A stretch of DNA of 48,288 bases from an uncultured Verrucomicrobiota bacterium (GCA_903854475.1 CAINWP010000145.1:1-48288), one strand, 5' to 3'; shown: positions 17,302 to 26,858, numbered from the stretch's first letter. Notes: a model not told the origin generated them from the sequence alone. A program made the numbers and translations.

Positions 17302-18741
17302 TCAGCGACTGAGGAAGCCTTTGACGCGGAGCTCGGGCTTGTCTGGTGCGAAGGGCAAACGGTCTGGGGTCACGTAAACGGCCGTGGTGAGCTTCAGCGG
17401 AGCGGCGGCACCGAGGTCGTAGGTCAGCTCCACCATGGCCGCGGTCCAACCGGCCGAAGGGGGGGTGATTTGGCCCAGATACTGACCGTGTGCGTCGGGG
17501 GTCAGCGAGGTCGAGGTCCATGCCGCACCAATGGTTTCGAGGCGAAAGTCACGCGCCTTGGGGTTGTGCGCCTGCCACAGTTTTACGCTTTTCGGCACAT
17601 CGGTCGCTTGGACACGGATGCGGCCCGGGGCCTCCTGCTTCCAGGTGAAGCGGGGCAGCGGCGTCCGGTTGATCGTCGCATGGTGCCAGGCCATGAGCGT
17701 CGGGTAGGCGTCCGATCCTTTGAGGGAATGGTCGGTGTTGGGGATGTAGCGCAGGTATTTTGGGCCCTGGAGTTCGTCGAAGTAAAATTGCGACGAGTCC
17801 GGCAAGAAGAACTGGTCGCCGCAAGCGTTCATGATGAGCTTGGGCTGAGTGAGCCGATCGCGGTACTCGAAGGGTTCCTCGATTTTCATGAGGGCCCGGT
17901 ATTCCGGAGTTCCTTGCCAGTTCATGATCCCTTGCTCGACGTAATTGCCCACGGCCGGGGCGTAGTTGCCATAGGCTTGGAAGTGATGCCTGAAGGACGG
18001 TTCGATGTTCAGCATATCGATGACGATGGGGCAGAGGGCGATGACCCGCTTGTCCACCGCTGCGGTCGTCCAGGTCGTCCAGCCCCGCTTGGACCCCCCG
18101 GCCACCACGTAGGTTTCCACCGCCTGGGCTCCTCCGGCGGGTGTTGCGGTGAAGGCGCTGACTGCATCCATGGCGCGGACCACCGCCTTGGTCATGGGCA
18201 GGCGGGCTGGCCAACGAGTGTCACCGGTGCGGAGGAATTGATCCCACGTGTAGGCGATAAGATCATCCTCGACCCGTTCCTTGCCATCCCGGTGGAAGAC
18301 GAGAGGTTGATTGGGGATCATCTTCAACTCCACCACCACCGAGCGAGTCGCCTCGGCGATCTGGGTCAGCTCAGCACTGGGCTTGGGCAGTTCCCCTTCC
18401 CGATTGGCTCCCCCAGCGATGACGAGCAAGGCCGTCTTGTGCGCTAAGTCCTTCGGACGGGCCACGGTCAACCAGTGTCTCCAGAGCGTTCGGTTCACCT
18501 CATTGGTCGTGAGCCACGTCTGGGAAGTCAGATCGATGACGGTGACCTGACAACGGCCGAGGTTGGTGGTTGCGGCCACTTTCCAGGCGAACGAGGCGTC
18601 CGGTTGAGCCACATACCGATCGAGGGCCGTCTCTGGGCTGTGGAACGGGGCCGGAGTGGAAGCGGCCCAAGTGCGGGACACAACGCCGCCCACGGCCAGC
18701 AAGCCGGCGGCGACTAGGAGAAAGCGGGACGGTATGGGCAT
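17302..18741 (-). CDS. PhoPQ-activated pathogenicity-related (PqaA) family protein
   Basis: 479-residue secreted alpha/beta-hydrolase-like protein of the PqaA family. A signal peptide (PSRFLLVAAGLLAVGGVV, cut after TWA near 27) is followed by family blocks TALDRYVAQPD, LLVIAGGANRE, MIPNQPLVFHRDGKER and the nucleophile-like elbow VVAGGSKRGWTTW near 206-218. IVIDMLNIEPSFRHHFQAYG follows, then MNACGDQFFLPDSSQFYFD, with candidate Asp, and PNTDHSLKG, with candidate His. The family name comes from a Salmonella polymyxin-resistance protein; the real reaction is unknown. In PVC bacteria these proteins are common and often secreted. It has no co-directional partner at the 5' side. Confidence 0.88.
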   Translation of the reverse strand: MPIPSRFLLVAAGLLAVGGVVSRTWAASTPAPFHSPETALDRYVAQPDASFAWKVAATTNLGRCQVTVIDLTSQTWLTTNEVNRTLWRHWLTVARPKDLAHKTALLVIAGGANREGELPKPSAELTQIAEATRSVVVELKMIPNQPLVFHRDGKERVEDDLIAYTWDQFLRTGDTRWPARLPMTKAVVRAMDAVSAFTATPAGGAQAVETYVVAGGSKRGWTTWTTAAVDKRVIALCPIVIDMLNIEPSFRHHFQAYGNYAPAVGNYVEQGIMNWQGTPEYRALMKIEEPFEYRDRLTQPKLIMNACGDQFFLPDSSQFYFDELQGPKYLRYIPNTDHSLKGSDAYPTLMAWHHATINRTPLPRFTWKQEAPGRIRVQATDVPKSVKLWQAHNPKARDFRLETIGAAWTSTSLTPDAHGQYLGQITPPSAGWTAAMVELTYDLGAAAPLKLTTAVYVTPDRLPFAPDKPELRVKGFLSR

Positions 18742-18984
18742 CGGCCTTAGAATGCCATCGACCGCCGGCCAGGCAATGCCGGAGCCATGGGGTCAACGAG
18801 CCTTGAGAATCGACTCGGTCCATTGTTGTCCATCGTCCGTCGGGTCGCCGGGAATACCGCCTGATGTTGCGACCTTCGGTGAACTGGTCACCCTCGGGTG
18901 GACGGGAGAGAAACCCTCCGAACGCCAGCGGGCCTTCGTCTGCGCTGAATGGCGGAGGACATCCTGCCGTCGGGAGTTTCGCAC

Positions 18985-20847
18985 ATGCATGGTCGAGTCG
19001 TATTGTTGTTCTTGAGTGTGGTCTGGGGGTCGCTTTGGGCCGCGGACTTCCATCAAGACCTCTTGCCGCAATTGCAGAAGCATTGCTGGGATTGCCACAA
19101 TGGCCGCAAGGCCAAGGGCGGGGTGCGTCTCGACGGCTTCACTAACCTCGCCTCAATTTATCGCCATCCCAAGCTGTGGGAAACGGCCGTGCGTCAGGTT
19201 GAGGAGCGCCTCATGCCGCCGGAGAGTCGTAAGGTCCAACCGAGTCAGGAAGAACGGCTGGCTCTCAGTGAAGGCCTCCGGGACTTGCTCGATAATCCGG
19301 CTCCAGGCGTCATCGCGTTGGATCCGGGGCCGAAGATCGCCCACCGACTGAGCCGCACCGAATACAACCACACGGTTCGCGACCTCCTCGGCATCAGCCT
19401 GCGGCCTGCGGATGATTTTCCCGCCGATGGCGGCGGCGGCGGTGGGTTTGACAACAACGCCAGCACGCTGTTCGTGCCGCCGCTGCTGCTGGAAAAATAC
19501 CTCACGGCCGCCGAGGAAGTTTTGGCGGCGGCGGCGCCCGAGGCGCTCTTTCGCCATCCGGTGACCTGGTACCGTTCCGAAACCGCGGCCGCGACCGGGG
19601 ATCTCCGCGACCTGGCCCGACGAGCGTGGCGACGTCCGGTGTCCGCGCCGGAAATGGCCCGACTTGTGGAGTTCTATCAGCGGACGCGGCGGCGCGGCGC
19701 GGATTCGCGCACCGCAACTCTGGCGGCAGCCAAGGCGGTGTTGGTGTCGCCGAACTTCCTGTTCCGCATCGAAAAAGACCCGCCCGGCCCGACGCCAGCG
19801 GCCATTGACGATCATGCCTTGGCCAGTCGCCTGAGCTATTTCCTGTGGTCGTCCATGCCGGACGCCACGCTCTTCGCCCTGGCCGACGCCGGTCGTTTGT
19901 CTCAGCCCAAGGTTCTTGAGGCACAAGTGATGCGAATGCTGGCCGACCCCAAGGCTCGCGCGTTATCCGAACAGTTTGTGGGTCAATGGCTCGGTATTCG
20001 AACATTGGGCTCGGTAGCCGCTCCTGATCCTCAAAAGTTCCCTGAGTTCACGCCGGCTTTGAGGGAAGCGATGGTGGCCGAGCCCACCGAGTTTTTCGCC
20101 GGATTGGTGCGCGAGGACCGCAGCCTGCTGGAGTTGCTCGACAGCGACTACACGTGGGTGAACGCCGACCTGGCCCGGCATTACGGTATCCCCGGGGTGA
20201 GTGGCTCGACCTTTACCCGTGTCTCATTGTCCGACCGCCGCCGGGGTGGCGTCACGGGCATGGCGGCAGTGCTGACCCAGACTAGTTATCCTCAGCGCAC
20301 GAGTCCTGTGTTGCGCGGAAAGTGGTTACTGGAAGAAGTGTTCGGAACCCCGCCGCCGCCCCCGCCGCCGTTGGTTGCTACGCTGTCACCCAATGATGAG
20401 AAGAGTGAGGGCCTCACCTTTCGTCAGCGCCTGGAGAAGCACCGCAAGGATCCCAACTGCGCGGCCTGTCATGCGCGCCTGGATCCCCTGGGCTTCGCCC
20501 TGGAGAATTTCGATCCCATCGGTCGATGGCGCACCCAGGTGTCGGGAGAGTGGGTCGATGCCAGCGGAGAATTGCCGGGCGGTGTGGTCATCGTGGGCCC
20601 GGAGGCTCTCAAACAACTCCTACTGAATCGCAAGCTACTCTTCGTGCGTCACCTCACCGAAAAGATGCTGGCCTATGCCTTGGGCCGAGGCGTGGAGTAC
20701 TACGATAGCCCCGCGGTGAAACAAATCGCTGAGGCTGTGGCGAGCGATGGGCATCGAGCGCCTCGCCTGATTCTGGAAATTGTCCGCAGCGCCCCGTTCC
20801 GACTGCGACGCGGTGGTGAGTTTCAGGAAGCGGACGGGTCTCCGTAG
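18985..20847 (+). CDS. planctomycete-type DUF1587/1592/1588/1585 haem protein
   Basis: 620-residue exported protein with the domain order seen in many PVC genomes. After a signal peptide (about 1-20) comes a cytochrome-c-like domain with CWDCH (34-38) in LPQLQKHCWDCHNG, then DUF1587 (HRLSRTEYNHTVRDLLG), DUF1595 (ARRAWRRPVS), DUF1592 (SPNFLFRIEKD and SRLSYFLWSSMPD), DUF1588 (TSPVLRGKWLLEEVFGTPPP and a second CAACH near 492, before ARLDPLGFALENFD) and DUF1585 (MLAYALGRGVEYYD). It is probably periplasmic and haem-binding; the electron partner and substrate are unknown. The usual companion encoding a DUF1552 protein is not adjacent. The ATG at 18985 is chosen for the signal peptide. Confidence 0.9.
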   Translation: MHGRVVLLFLSVVWGSLWAADFHQDLLPQLQKHCWDCHNGRKAKGGVRLDGFTNLASIYRHPKLWETAVRQVEERLMPPESRKVQPSQEERLALSEGLRDLLDNPAPGVIALDPGPKIAHRLSRTEYNHTVRDLLGISLRPADDFPADGGGGGGFDNNASTLFVPPLLLEKYLTAAEEVLAAAAPEALFRHPVTWYRSETAAATGDLRDLARRAWRRPVSAPEMARLVEFYQRTRRRGADSRTATLAAAKAVLVSPNFLFRIEKDPPGPTPAAIDDHALASRLSYFLWSSMPDATLFALADAGRLSQPKVLEAQVMRMLADPKARALSEQFVGQWLGIRTLGSVAAPDPQKFPEFTPALREAMVAEPTEFFAGLVREDRSLLELLDSDYTWVNADLARHYGIPGVSGSTFTRVSLSDRRRGGVTGMAAVLTQTSYPQRTSPVLRGKWLLEEVFGTPPPPPPPLVATLSPNDEKSEGLTFRQRLEKHRKDPNCAACHARLDPLGFALENFDPIGRWRTQVSGEWVDASGELPGGVVIVGPEALKQLLLNRKLLFVRHLTEKMLAYALGRGVEYYDSPAVKQIAEAVASDGHRAPRLILEIVRSAPFRLRRGGEFQEADGSP

Positions 20848-20880
20848 TGACCGCTCGCCGGGCTCTCGAAACGGCGGTGT

Positions 20881-22053
20881 CTACTCATTCAAGCCAACCC
20901 GGATGGCCCGCGACAGGCGATCTATTTGACTTCGAGAATGGGTCGCTTTGAGGGCAATGCGAAAAAACCCACCACCGGGCCCACCCGGATAGCGGATCCA
21001 CGGCGGGACAAAGCCCGCTTGGGTCAGGGCTTCAGTGAGTCGTTGGGCTTGGGCCGCATCGAGGGGATGGATGGCGGTCACCGGAGTCAGGGAATCGTTG
21101 AGGATTTCGGGCCGAGACGGCAACGCGTTTGAAAAACGGCGGGCGAGCTCCTGCAACCGACGGACGCGGCTCGGAAGCCGATGCACCCGGACCACAGCAG
21201 CCGTGATGGCTGCAGCGATGGCCAGCGGTGGAGCCGAGGATCCCAAATAGGCTCCGGCTCGAGTGCGAACGTGTTCCATGAGGGAGTCGTCGCCAATGAC
21301 AGCTCCACCCGCGACTGCCAAGGCTTTTGAAAACGTGACGCTTCGGATGAGTCGGGAATCTCGGAGGCCAAAAAATTCGGGTGATCCTCGACCGGTTGGG
21401 CCCACGGATCCAAGGCCATGGGCGTCGTCTACCCAGAGCCAGCCTGAGGCGGGCAGCGCTAGTAGGTACTCGTTCAACGGGGCCATGCCGCCCCGGATGC
21501 CGTACACCCCATCGGTGGCCACCAGTGGGCGGGCCGACGGCGGCAGGTTGCTCAGCACCGAGCGCAACGCGCGGGCATCGCCGGAGGCAAAGGAGAGGAT
21601 CGGCAATCCACTCAAGCGAGCACCGTCTTGGACGCAGTTGTGTGCAGAAGCATCCACGACCACATGGGTGGCCTGATCCCGCAACCCTTGCGCCACCGCC
21701 AGCGATGCGAGGTAACCCGTGGCCGTGAGGACCGCCGCGGGTTCATTCAGGAAGTCCGCGATCGTTTTCTCTGCGCGGCGGTACAGGGGGTGATCACCGG
21801 TCGTCGCTCGAGAAGCCCCGGTTTGAAGAGGCCCGCTGGCTGAGGCGTTGAGCCATGCTTCTCGGATCACCGCATCGTCCGACAACCCGAGATAATCGCA
21901 GCCTGAGATCACGATTTGTTCGGATTGCGCGGTTCCGGAGGCCTGCGGCAGTGCCGGTTGTTCGGGCCGGTCTTGGAGGGGCGGTAACGGTGTGCGGAGC
22001 CCGGTGACCCTCGGTCGTCTTCGGGCCGTTCGTTGCGGCTTCGGGATTTTCAT
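20881..22053 (-). CDS. alpha-oxoamine synthase (BioF/Kbl-like PLP enzyme)
   Basis: 390-residue fold type I PLP enzyme of the alpha-oxoamine synthase group. Family marks are ISGCDYLGLSDD (about 49-60), GASRATTGDHPLYRRAE (78-94), VVDASAHNCVQDGARLSG and VDDAHGLGSVGPTGRG. The cofactor lysine lies in TFSKALAVAGGAVIG. These proteins condense an acyl-CoA or acyl-ACP with an amino acid. Biotin synthesis (8-amino-7-oxononanoate), Kbl or a lipid long-chain base are all possible, and the TFSKA context is not diagnostic. No other biotin gene is nearby. It lies 19 bases after the amidohydrolase gene on the same strand, so it is likely co-transcribed. Confidence 0.85.
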   Translation of the reverse strand: MKIPKPQRTARRRPRVTGLRTPLPPLQDRPEQPALPQASGTAQSEQIVISGCDYLGLSDDAVIREAWLNASASGPLQTGASRATTGDHPLYRRAEKTIADFLNEPAAVLTATGYLASLAVAQGLRDQATHVVVDASAHNCVQDGARLSGLPILSFASGDARALRSVLSNLPPSARPLVATDGVYGIRGGMAPLNEYLLALPASGWLWVDDAHGLGSVGPTGRGSPEFFGLRDSRLIRSVTFSKALAVAGGAVIGDDSLMEHVRTRAGAYLGSSAPPLAIAAAITAAVVRVHRLPSRVRRLQELARRFSNALPSRPEILNDSLTPVTAIHPLDAAQAQRLTEALTQAGFVPPWIRYPGGPGGGFFRIALKATHSRSQIDRLSRAIRVGLNE

Positions 22054-22072
22054 GGCGGAACGGCGCCAGCGA

Positions 22073-24994
22073 TCACTCCACCTTTTGGACCAGACAGTCC
22101 TGACATTCCTTCACGCCCCAGTGGCGGGCGTGTTCGAGTGCGCGTTCGAAGAATTGTTTGCGGGCCTTGTCCGAGGCGTTGGATTCACCACCACCACCGG
22201 CGACTTTGTGGGCCTTGGCGTGCAATGCACTGCGCTCTTCTTGGAGCGCTTTCACCCGAGCTGCCTCAGCCGAGAGTTTGAAGTAGCAGCGACCATCCAC
22301 CCAGGTCTCGAGGCAGCGAGTTGCAGAGTCTAGCGGTGAGCCGCTCCAGATCACGAAGTCGGCGTCCTTGCCGGGTTCCAGGGAACCCACCCGATGATCG
22401 ATTCCCAGTTGCTTGGCCGGATTGAGTGTCACGAATTTCAGCGCCTCGGCCTCGGGGGTGTCTCCGTACTTCACGGCCTTGGCTGCCTCGAAATTGAGCC
22501 GTCGGGCGTGGTCGCTGGAATCCGAATTGAAGCTCACCGTCACCCCGCGCTCCCGCATCAGGCTTCCGGCATAAGGGATCGCATCGATGACCTCGTACTT
22601 GTAGGCCCACCAATCGGCGAAGGCGCTGGCGCCGGCCCCGTGCCGGGCAATTTCGTCGGCCACCTTGTAGCCTTCGAGGATGTGCTGGAGCGACGCTACG
22701 CGGACCCCGAAGGACTCCATCACGCGCAGGAAGGCCAGAATTTCGTCTTGGCGGTAGCTGTGGCAGTGGATGAGTCGGGTGCCTTCGATGATTTCCATGA
22801 GGGCCTCGAGTTCAAGATCTCGCCGGACCGGTGAGCCATCGGAGTGGTGTCCTTTGCGGAACGCATCACGGTACTGCTGGGCCGCAGTGAATCGATTGCG
22901 ATAAAAGGTGCCGACACCCATCCGCGTTTGCGGGAATCGGGTCACGGCCTTGTCGCCCCAGCCCGACTGTTTGACGTTCTCACCCAGGGCGAACTTGATA
23001 CCACCCGGGGCCGGCTCGAATTTCAGCGCCTCGGGGCTGGCTCCTTCGCGCAGTTTGATCACGCAGTTCTGGCCGCCGATGGGGTTGGCTGACCCGTGCA
23101 ACAAGTTCACTAGCGTTGTGCCGCCGGCCAGTTGCTGGTGGATGTTCTCGCTCTCTGAATTGACCACGTCAGCAATGCGGACCATTGCCGCGCTGGGCAG
23201 CGTTGCCTCATTAACGGCTCCGAGGACCATGGAGTGCGAATGGCAGTCGAGGATACCCGGAGTGACATGCAGCCCGGTGCCATCGATTTGTTGGACCGAC
23301 GGACCTGCGGCCAGTGAAGAACCCACGGCCTGAATCCTCCCGGCAGCCACGAGCAAATCGGCCCGCACAAGAGTACCCTGGGGTCCGCTCGTCCAGATTG
23401 TGGCGTTGCGAATAATCACCGAACCCGGTTGAGCGATGGGACCGCGGCCTTCCATGGGAGGATGAGCCACGCGTCGAGCCACCAGTTGGCGCTCTTCGGC
23501 CTTCTTGGCCTCCGCTTCCAGATTGGGTTCCTTGCGCTCGGGGGTCTTCAGGGCGGCATCGGTCTCGTAGGCCACGCCATCGATCCACACGGCCGTGACT
23601 CGGGAAGCAGGATCAAAGAATCCGCCGCCGGGTTCCACCACGGTGAGGTGGGCCAGTTTCCCTGATTCAATGGTACCCAGGGAATCACTGAGTCCGCACA
23701 AAGCCGCCGGAGTGGTGGTCAGTCCAGCCAAGGCATTCGATTCGGAGAGGCCCCGATCGAGAGCCATACGCAATTGCGAGCGGAAGGATTTGCGGTCCGG
23801 CAGCGCGTGGGTAGTCAGGGCGATGGTTAGACCAGAACGGACCAGCACTGCTGGGTTTTCCGGGGCCCAATCCCAGGTCCGCAGCACGTCGAGGGAGACA
23901 GAATCCCACGCGGATTCTTCAGGGAACTTTGGCAACGCCGGGAAGTTGAGCGGCACGATGAACGGAACGGCGGCCTTGGCCATGGGTGTCAGGAGATCCG
24001 GCCGTCGCCATTCCTGACCGCTGGCCACCAGCTGCGGTCGTACCCCCGCCTCGGAGGCCACACGGAAAGCCCGGTCTTGCATCAGCACACTACCGGCTTC
24101 GAAGACGACGGGTTGGGAGCCCGCAGCCGCCGGGTTTCCGAGCGTCGGCTGGAGCGCAGCGAGAGCCGCATTGAACTCGGGCCGCGGGCGAGCGCTGGAA
24201 CGTCCTGCTGAAACGTAATCGGCCTGATCGGCGCGGTACCACGCCGCATCCATCCAGGACTGCCTCACCGTGGCGATGACTCCCATGAGCGATTTGGGAT
24301 AAGCGTCGCCGCCGCCGCCTCCGACGGCGAAGGCGACGTGCTGGGCGGTATCGGGCTTGAGGATCGCCCGGTTCGGAGACACGTCCGAGAGGCTGATGGC
24401 CACGGATTGTCCACGCAGGATCCCCTTGGCCGGAACGACATTGGCGGCGGTAAAGCCTAGCTCACGCAGTGTGGCCAACTCTTTGAGATCTGGAGACAAG
24501 CCTTCGATCATCCGCCGTTCGGGTGTCACCTCGGCGATGCCGTGGGCCGGGCCGGGCGATCCGGGATCGCGTTCCTGACCGGGCACTCCAAAAAAACGGG
24601 GGGCCCCGGAGGTGAGGGATCCCGAGCCGGTCGCCGGGAAATCAGAGCCCTGTGTGGTCACCGCGCCGGCCGTCGATCCGAGCGTCAGGTAGGGATCAAT
24701 GAATCCGGCGTAGACGTGCGCGCCGGGCAGGTTCCAAGTCCGGGCCGAGGCGGGGATGTTGAGTCCGACACCGACCGAGGCGATTCGGCCATCGCTAATG
24801 AGGAGTGTGGCGTTGGTTAGGGTTACTCCAGGACGCACATGGGCCAAAATGCCCGTCAGCGCGTGTTCACCCCGAGATTCGGGAGTAAATCCGGGGGCAG
24901 GCAGGTCGGCCGCGGTGGAAGGCCCGATCGCGGTACCGATTACCAATCCCAAGGCAACACTCCATGCCGCTGGGCCTGCAACTGCGACGCTCAT
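22073..24994 (-). CDS. exported double amidohydrolase-family protein
   Basis: 973 residues with two tandem amidohydrolase domains behind a signal peptide (SVAVAGPAAWSVALGLVIGT, cut near 30). The C-terminal domain looks catalytic: GILDCHSHSMV (HxH), LIHCHSYRQDEI, LQHILEGYK, then SFNSDSSDHARR with the metal-site Asp, and the closing EPGKDADFVIWSG. The N-terminal domain keeps the fold (FIDPYLTLGS, ALTTHALPD, SLGTIESGKLAHLTVVEPG) but has lost the HxH and other ligands, so it is probably structural. Relatives are imidazolonepropionase-like or dipeptidase-like enzymes; the substrate is unknown. The ATG at 24994 is chosen for the signal peptide. The oxoamine synthase gene follows closely. Confidence 0.85.
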   Translation of the reverse strand: MSVAVAGPAAWSVALGLVIGTAIGPSTAADLPAPGFTPESRGEHALTGILAHVRPGVTLTNATLLISDGRIASVGVGLNIPASARTWNLPGAHVYAGFIDPYLTLGSTAGAVTTQGSDFPATGSGSLTSGAPRFFGVPGQERDPGSPGPAHGIAEVTPERRMIEGLSPDLKELATLRELGFTAANVVPAKGILRGQSVAISLSDVSPNRAILKPDTAQHVAFAVGGGGGDAYPKSLMGVIATVRQSWMDAAWYRADQADYVSAGRSSARPRPEFNAALAALQPTLGNPAAAGSQPVVFEAGSVLMQDRAFRVASEAGVRPQLVASGQEWRRPDLLTPMAKAAVPFIVPLNFPALPKFPEESAWDSVSLDVLRTWDWAPENPAVLVRSGLTIALTTHALPDRKSFRSQLRMALDRGLSESNALAGLTTTPAALCGLSDSLGTIESGKLAHLTVVEPGGGFFDPASRVTAVWIDGVAYETDAALKTPERKEPNLEAEAKKAEERQLVARRVAHPPMEGRGPIAQPGSVIIRNATIWTSGPQGTLVRADLLVAAGRIQAVGSSLAAGPSVQQIDGTGLHVTPGILDCHSHSMVLGAVNEATLPSAAMVRIADVVNSESENIHQQLAGGTTLVNLLHGSANPIGGQNCVIKLREGASPEALKFEPAPGGIKFALGENVKQSGWGDKAVTRFPQTRMGVGTFYRNRFTAAQQYRDAFRKGHHSDGSPVRRDLELEALMEIIEGTRLIHCHSYRQDEILAFLRVMESFGVRVASLQHILEGYKVADEIARHGAGASAFADWWAYKYEVIDAIPYAGSLMRERGVTVSFNSDSSDHARRLNFEAAKAVKYGDTPEAEALKFVTLNPAKQLGIDHRVGSLEPGKDADFVIWSGSPLDSATRCLETWVDGRCYFKLSAEAARVKALQEERSALHAKAHKVAGGGGESNASDKARKQFFERALEHARHWGVKECQDCLVQKVE

Positions 24995-25130
24995 GGCCGC
25001 AAGGCTAGTGCCCTCTCCCTGAAATGCCACGGGCAATTCGGTGGCCGGACAGCGCCGGGGTCTGATGGGGCAGAAGGTCCTCACGTCCTTACGAGCCCGG
25101 ACTGTTTTCTCCCCAGATGCGTTTTTTTCT

Positions 25131-25169
25131 ACGAATCCTGAAAGGTCTACGGAGGACCCAACGAATCCT
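25131..25169. promoter_or_regulatory. ACGAATCCT direct repeat in a divergent promoter region
   Basis: ACGAATCCT occurs at 25131-25139 and 25161-25169, 30 bases apart (about three helical turns), between the divergent amidohydrolase and Ig-protein genes. It could be an operator. No supporting copy elsewhere was noticed. Confidence 0.2.
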
Positions 25170-25248
25170 TGGTCAATGGCGGAGATGGGGAGGCTCCTCA
25201 CCTCGCCTCACCCCGCTAGCAACAACGACATTGCCAATACCACTCATC

Positions 25249-26379
25249 ATGCAACTGCAACCCATCGCCCGAACTTTTGCCCTTCTGTTAGCGGCAATCC
25301 CGATCCTCTCGAGTTTACTTTGCGCCCAGCAGCCCATTGTTCTGTGGGATTTTAACCAGACCAACGACCTCCTGCGTGCCACCTCCGGTACGGCGACACT
25401 GGTGGTCCTCGGCGGCCTCCGCACGGCTCCGGCCTCTGGCCTTGGTTCGAGCGATCCATCCACCAATGCCGACTTTGCTCTGCAACTCACCGGTTTCCCC
25501 AAGCAGGGAACAGGAGCCCAGAGCGCGGGTCTGGAGATCTCCACTTCGACGGTCGGTTTTCAGTCCGTTGTCCTGAAGTTTGATGTCCGAGCGACCAGCA
25601 CGGCCAGTCGCCGCCTCCAAGTGCTGTATTCTACCGATGGGCAAACACTGAAGGCCGGACCGGCTTTTACTTTGAACGGAGGTACCGCCTTCACCAATGG
25701 CCTCACAGTTGATTTTTCCACCATTCCTAACGTCGCTAATCAGCCGGAGTTGAGGGTTCGACTGGTTTCGGATTGGGACGGGGACTCCTATGTTGGTGCC
25801 GCTGGCAATTACAGCACTGTGGGAACCTGGCGGATCGATCACCTGCGCCTGATGGGTGTTTCTTTCGGGGTTCAACCCGTGGATCCCAACCCTGAAAACC
25901 CTGCGCTGCTCACGATCACTAGCCAACCGCTATCCCTGCAGGTGCCCGACGGAGGTGGTGCTCTGTTTCGGGTCGCGGCGAATGGGGCCGGTCCGCTAAA
26001 TTATCAATGGTGTTTCAATGGACAACCGTTGTTCGGGGCCACCCGCCAAGAGTTGAGGATTGCCCAGGTTTCTCGAGATCATCTTGGACTTTATACGGTC
26101 CGCGTGAGTCATGCCGAAGGTTCGGTATCCAGTGAAGAAGCCTCGTTGAGCTTCTTGACCGATCCGACCATTCGACCTGTCCGGGTTGAGGCCGTGCCCG
26201 GACCTCAGGGTTCCCTCCGATTGGCTTGGCCCACTCGGCCGGGGAGTACCTATTCGGTCCTTCGGTCGGTGGGCTGGGATGGTTTGACCACGGTCCTAGC
26301 CGCGGGAGTTACCGGCGGTTCCCTCACCGAGACCCCCCCGGCCGGAGAACAATTTTTCTACTGGGTCCAGATTCAGTAG
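25249..26379 (+). CDS. exported protein with Ig-like domain
   Basis: 376 residues, secreted. The signal peptide (QLQPIARTFALLLAAIPILS, cut after CAQ near 25) leads into a beta-rich region (about 26-210; PIVLWDFNQTNDLL, LKFDVRATSTASRRL, FRIDH-like WRIDHLRLMG). Next comes an immunoglobulin-like domain (about 223-305: PLSLQVPDGGGALFRVAANG, YQWCFNGQPL, HLGLYTVRVSH), then a short C-terminal beta module (RLAWPTRPGSTYSVLRSV). Such architecture is common in PVC secreted proteins. There is no catalytic motif and no PEP-CTERM or other anchor. The ATG at 25249 is chosen for the signal peptide. Function unknown. Confidence 0.85.
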   Translation: MQLQPIARTFALLLAAIPILSSLLCAQQPIVLWDFNQTNDLLRATSGTATLVVLGGLRTAPASGLGSSDPSTNADFALQLTGFPKQGTGAQSAGLEISTSTVGFQSVVLKFDVRATSTASRRLQVLYSTDGQTLKAGPAFTLNGGTAFTNGLTVDFSTIPNVANQPELRVRLVSDWDGDSYVGAAGNYSTVGTWRIDHLRLMGVSFGVQPVDPNPENPALLTITSQPLSLQVPDGGGALFRVAANGAGPLNYQWCFNGQPLFGATRQELRIAQVSRDHLGLYTVRVSHAEGSVSSEEASLSFLTDPTIRPVRVEAVPGPQGSLRLAWPTRPGSTYSVLRSVGWDGLTTVLAAGVTGGSLTETPPAGEQFFYWVQIQ

Positions 26380-26472
26380 CCCTCCGGGTAGGTGCGCGTT
26401 TCGCTGCAGAATGAGCCAAAAATACCGTCTGCAGACTTTTTGTGATTCATCCCGATGATCCTCTTCCATGGT

Positions 26473-26501
26473 TTGACAGTCCGGACACGCACTTTTAGCC
26501 T
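26473..26501 (+). promoter_or_regulatory. erpA promoter, probably leaderless
   Basis: Perfect TTGACA (26473-26478), 17 bases, TAGCCT (26496-26501). Seven bases after the -10 is 26508, the A of the erpA ATG, so the transcript is predicted to start at the start codon. Confidence 0.45.
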
Positions 26502-26507
26502 AAAGGC

Positions 26508-26858
26508 ATGGAAACAGAGGTCGCTCAAGATTCTATCGTCACCGTCACCGAGAGTGCTGCTCAGCAAATTGCCGCTATGCTGGCTGGTGATGCCGAGAAC
26601 ACCGGCAAGAGCCTGAGGGTGTTTGTCGAGGGCGGCGGCTGCAGTGGCATGCAATACGGCATGGTGTTCGACGAGCGCCGCGCCGACGACTTGGGTGGTG
26701 AATTCCACGGTGTGGGTGTGGTTGTTGATCCGTTTTCCGCCAATTACATGCGCGGCGCGGTTATTGATTTTAGCGACGCCCTGACTGGCGGCGGTTTCAA
26801 GATCAATAATCCCAACGCCCACAGCAGCTGTGGCTGTGGTAAGTCTTTCTCAGCCTAA
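26508..26858 (+). CDS. erpA: iron-sulfur cluster insertion protein (ErpA/IscA family)
   Basis: 116-residue A-type Fe-S carrier. The three ligand cysteines are in place: one in VEGGGCSGMQYG (about Cys44) and two in the C-terminal SSCGCGKSF (about 109 and 111). VTVTESAAQQIAAML starts the fold. It passes clusters to target apoproteins. Length and motif spacing are standard, and ErpA is favoured over IscA or SufA because no isc or suf gene is adjacent, though the three cannot be separated firmly. No ribosome binding site is seen, which agrees with a leaderless message from the promoter at 26473-26501. Confidence 0.88.
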   Translation: METEVAQDSIVTVTESAAQQIAAMLAGDAENTGKSLRVFVEGGGCSGMQYGMVFDERRADDLGGEFHGVGVVVDPFSANYMRGAVIDFSDALTGGGFKINNPNAHSSCGCGKSFSA

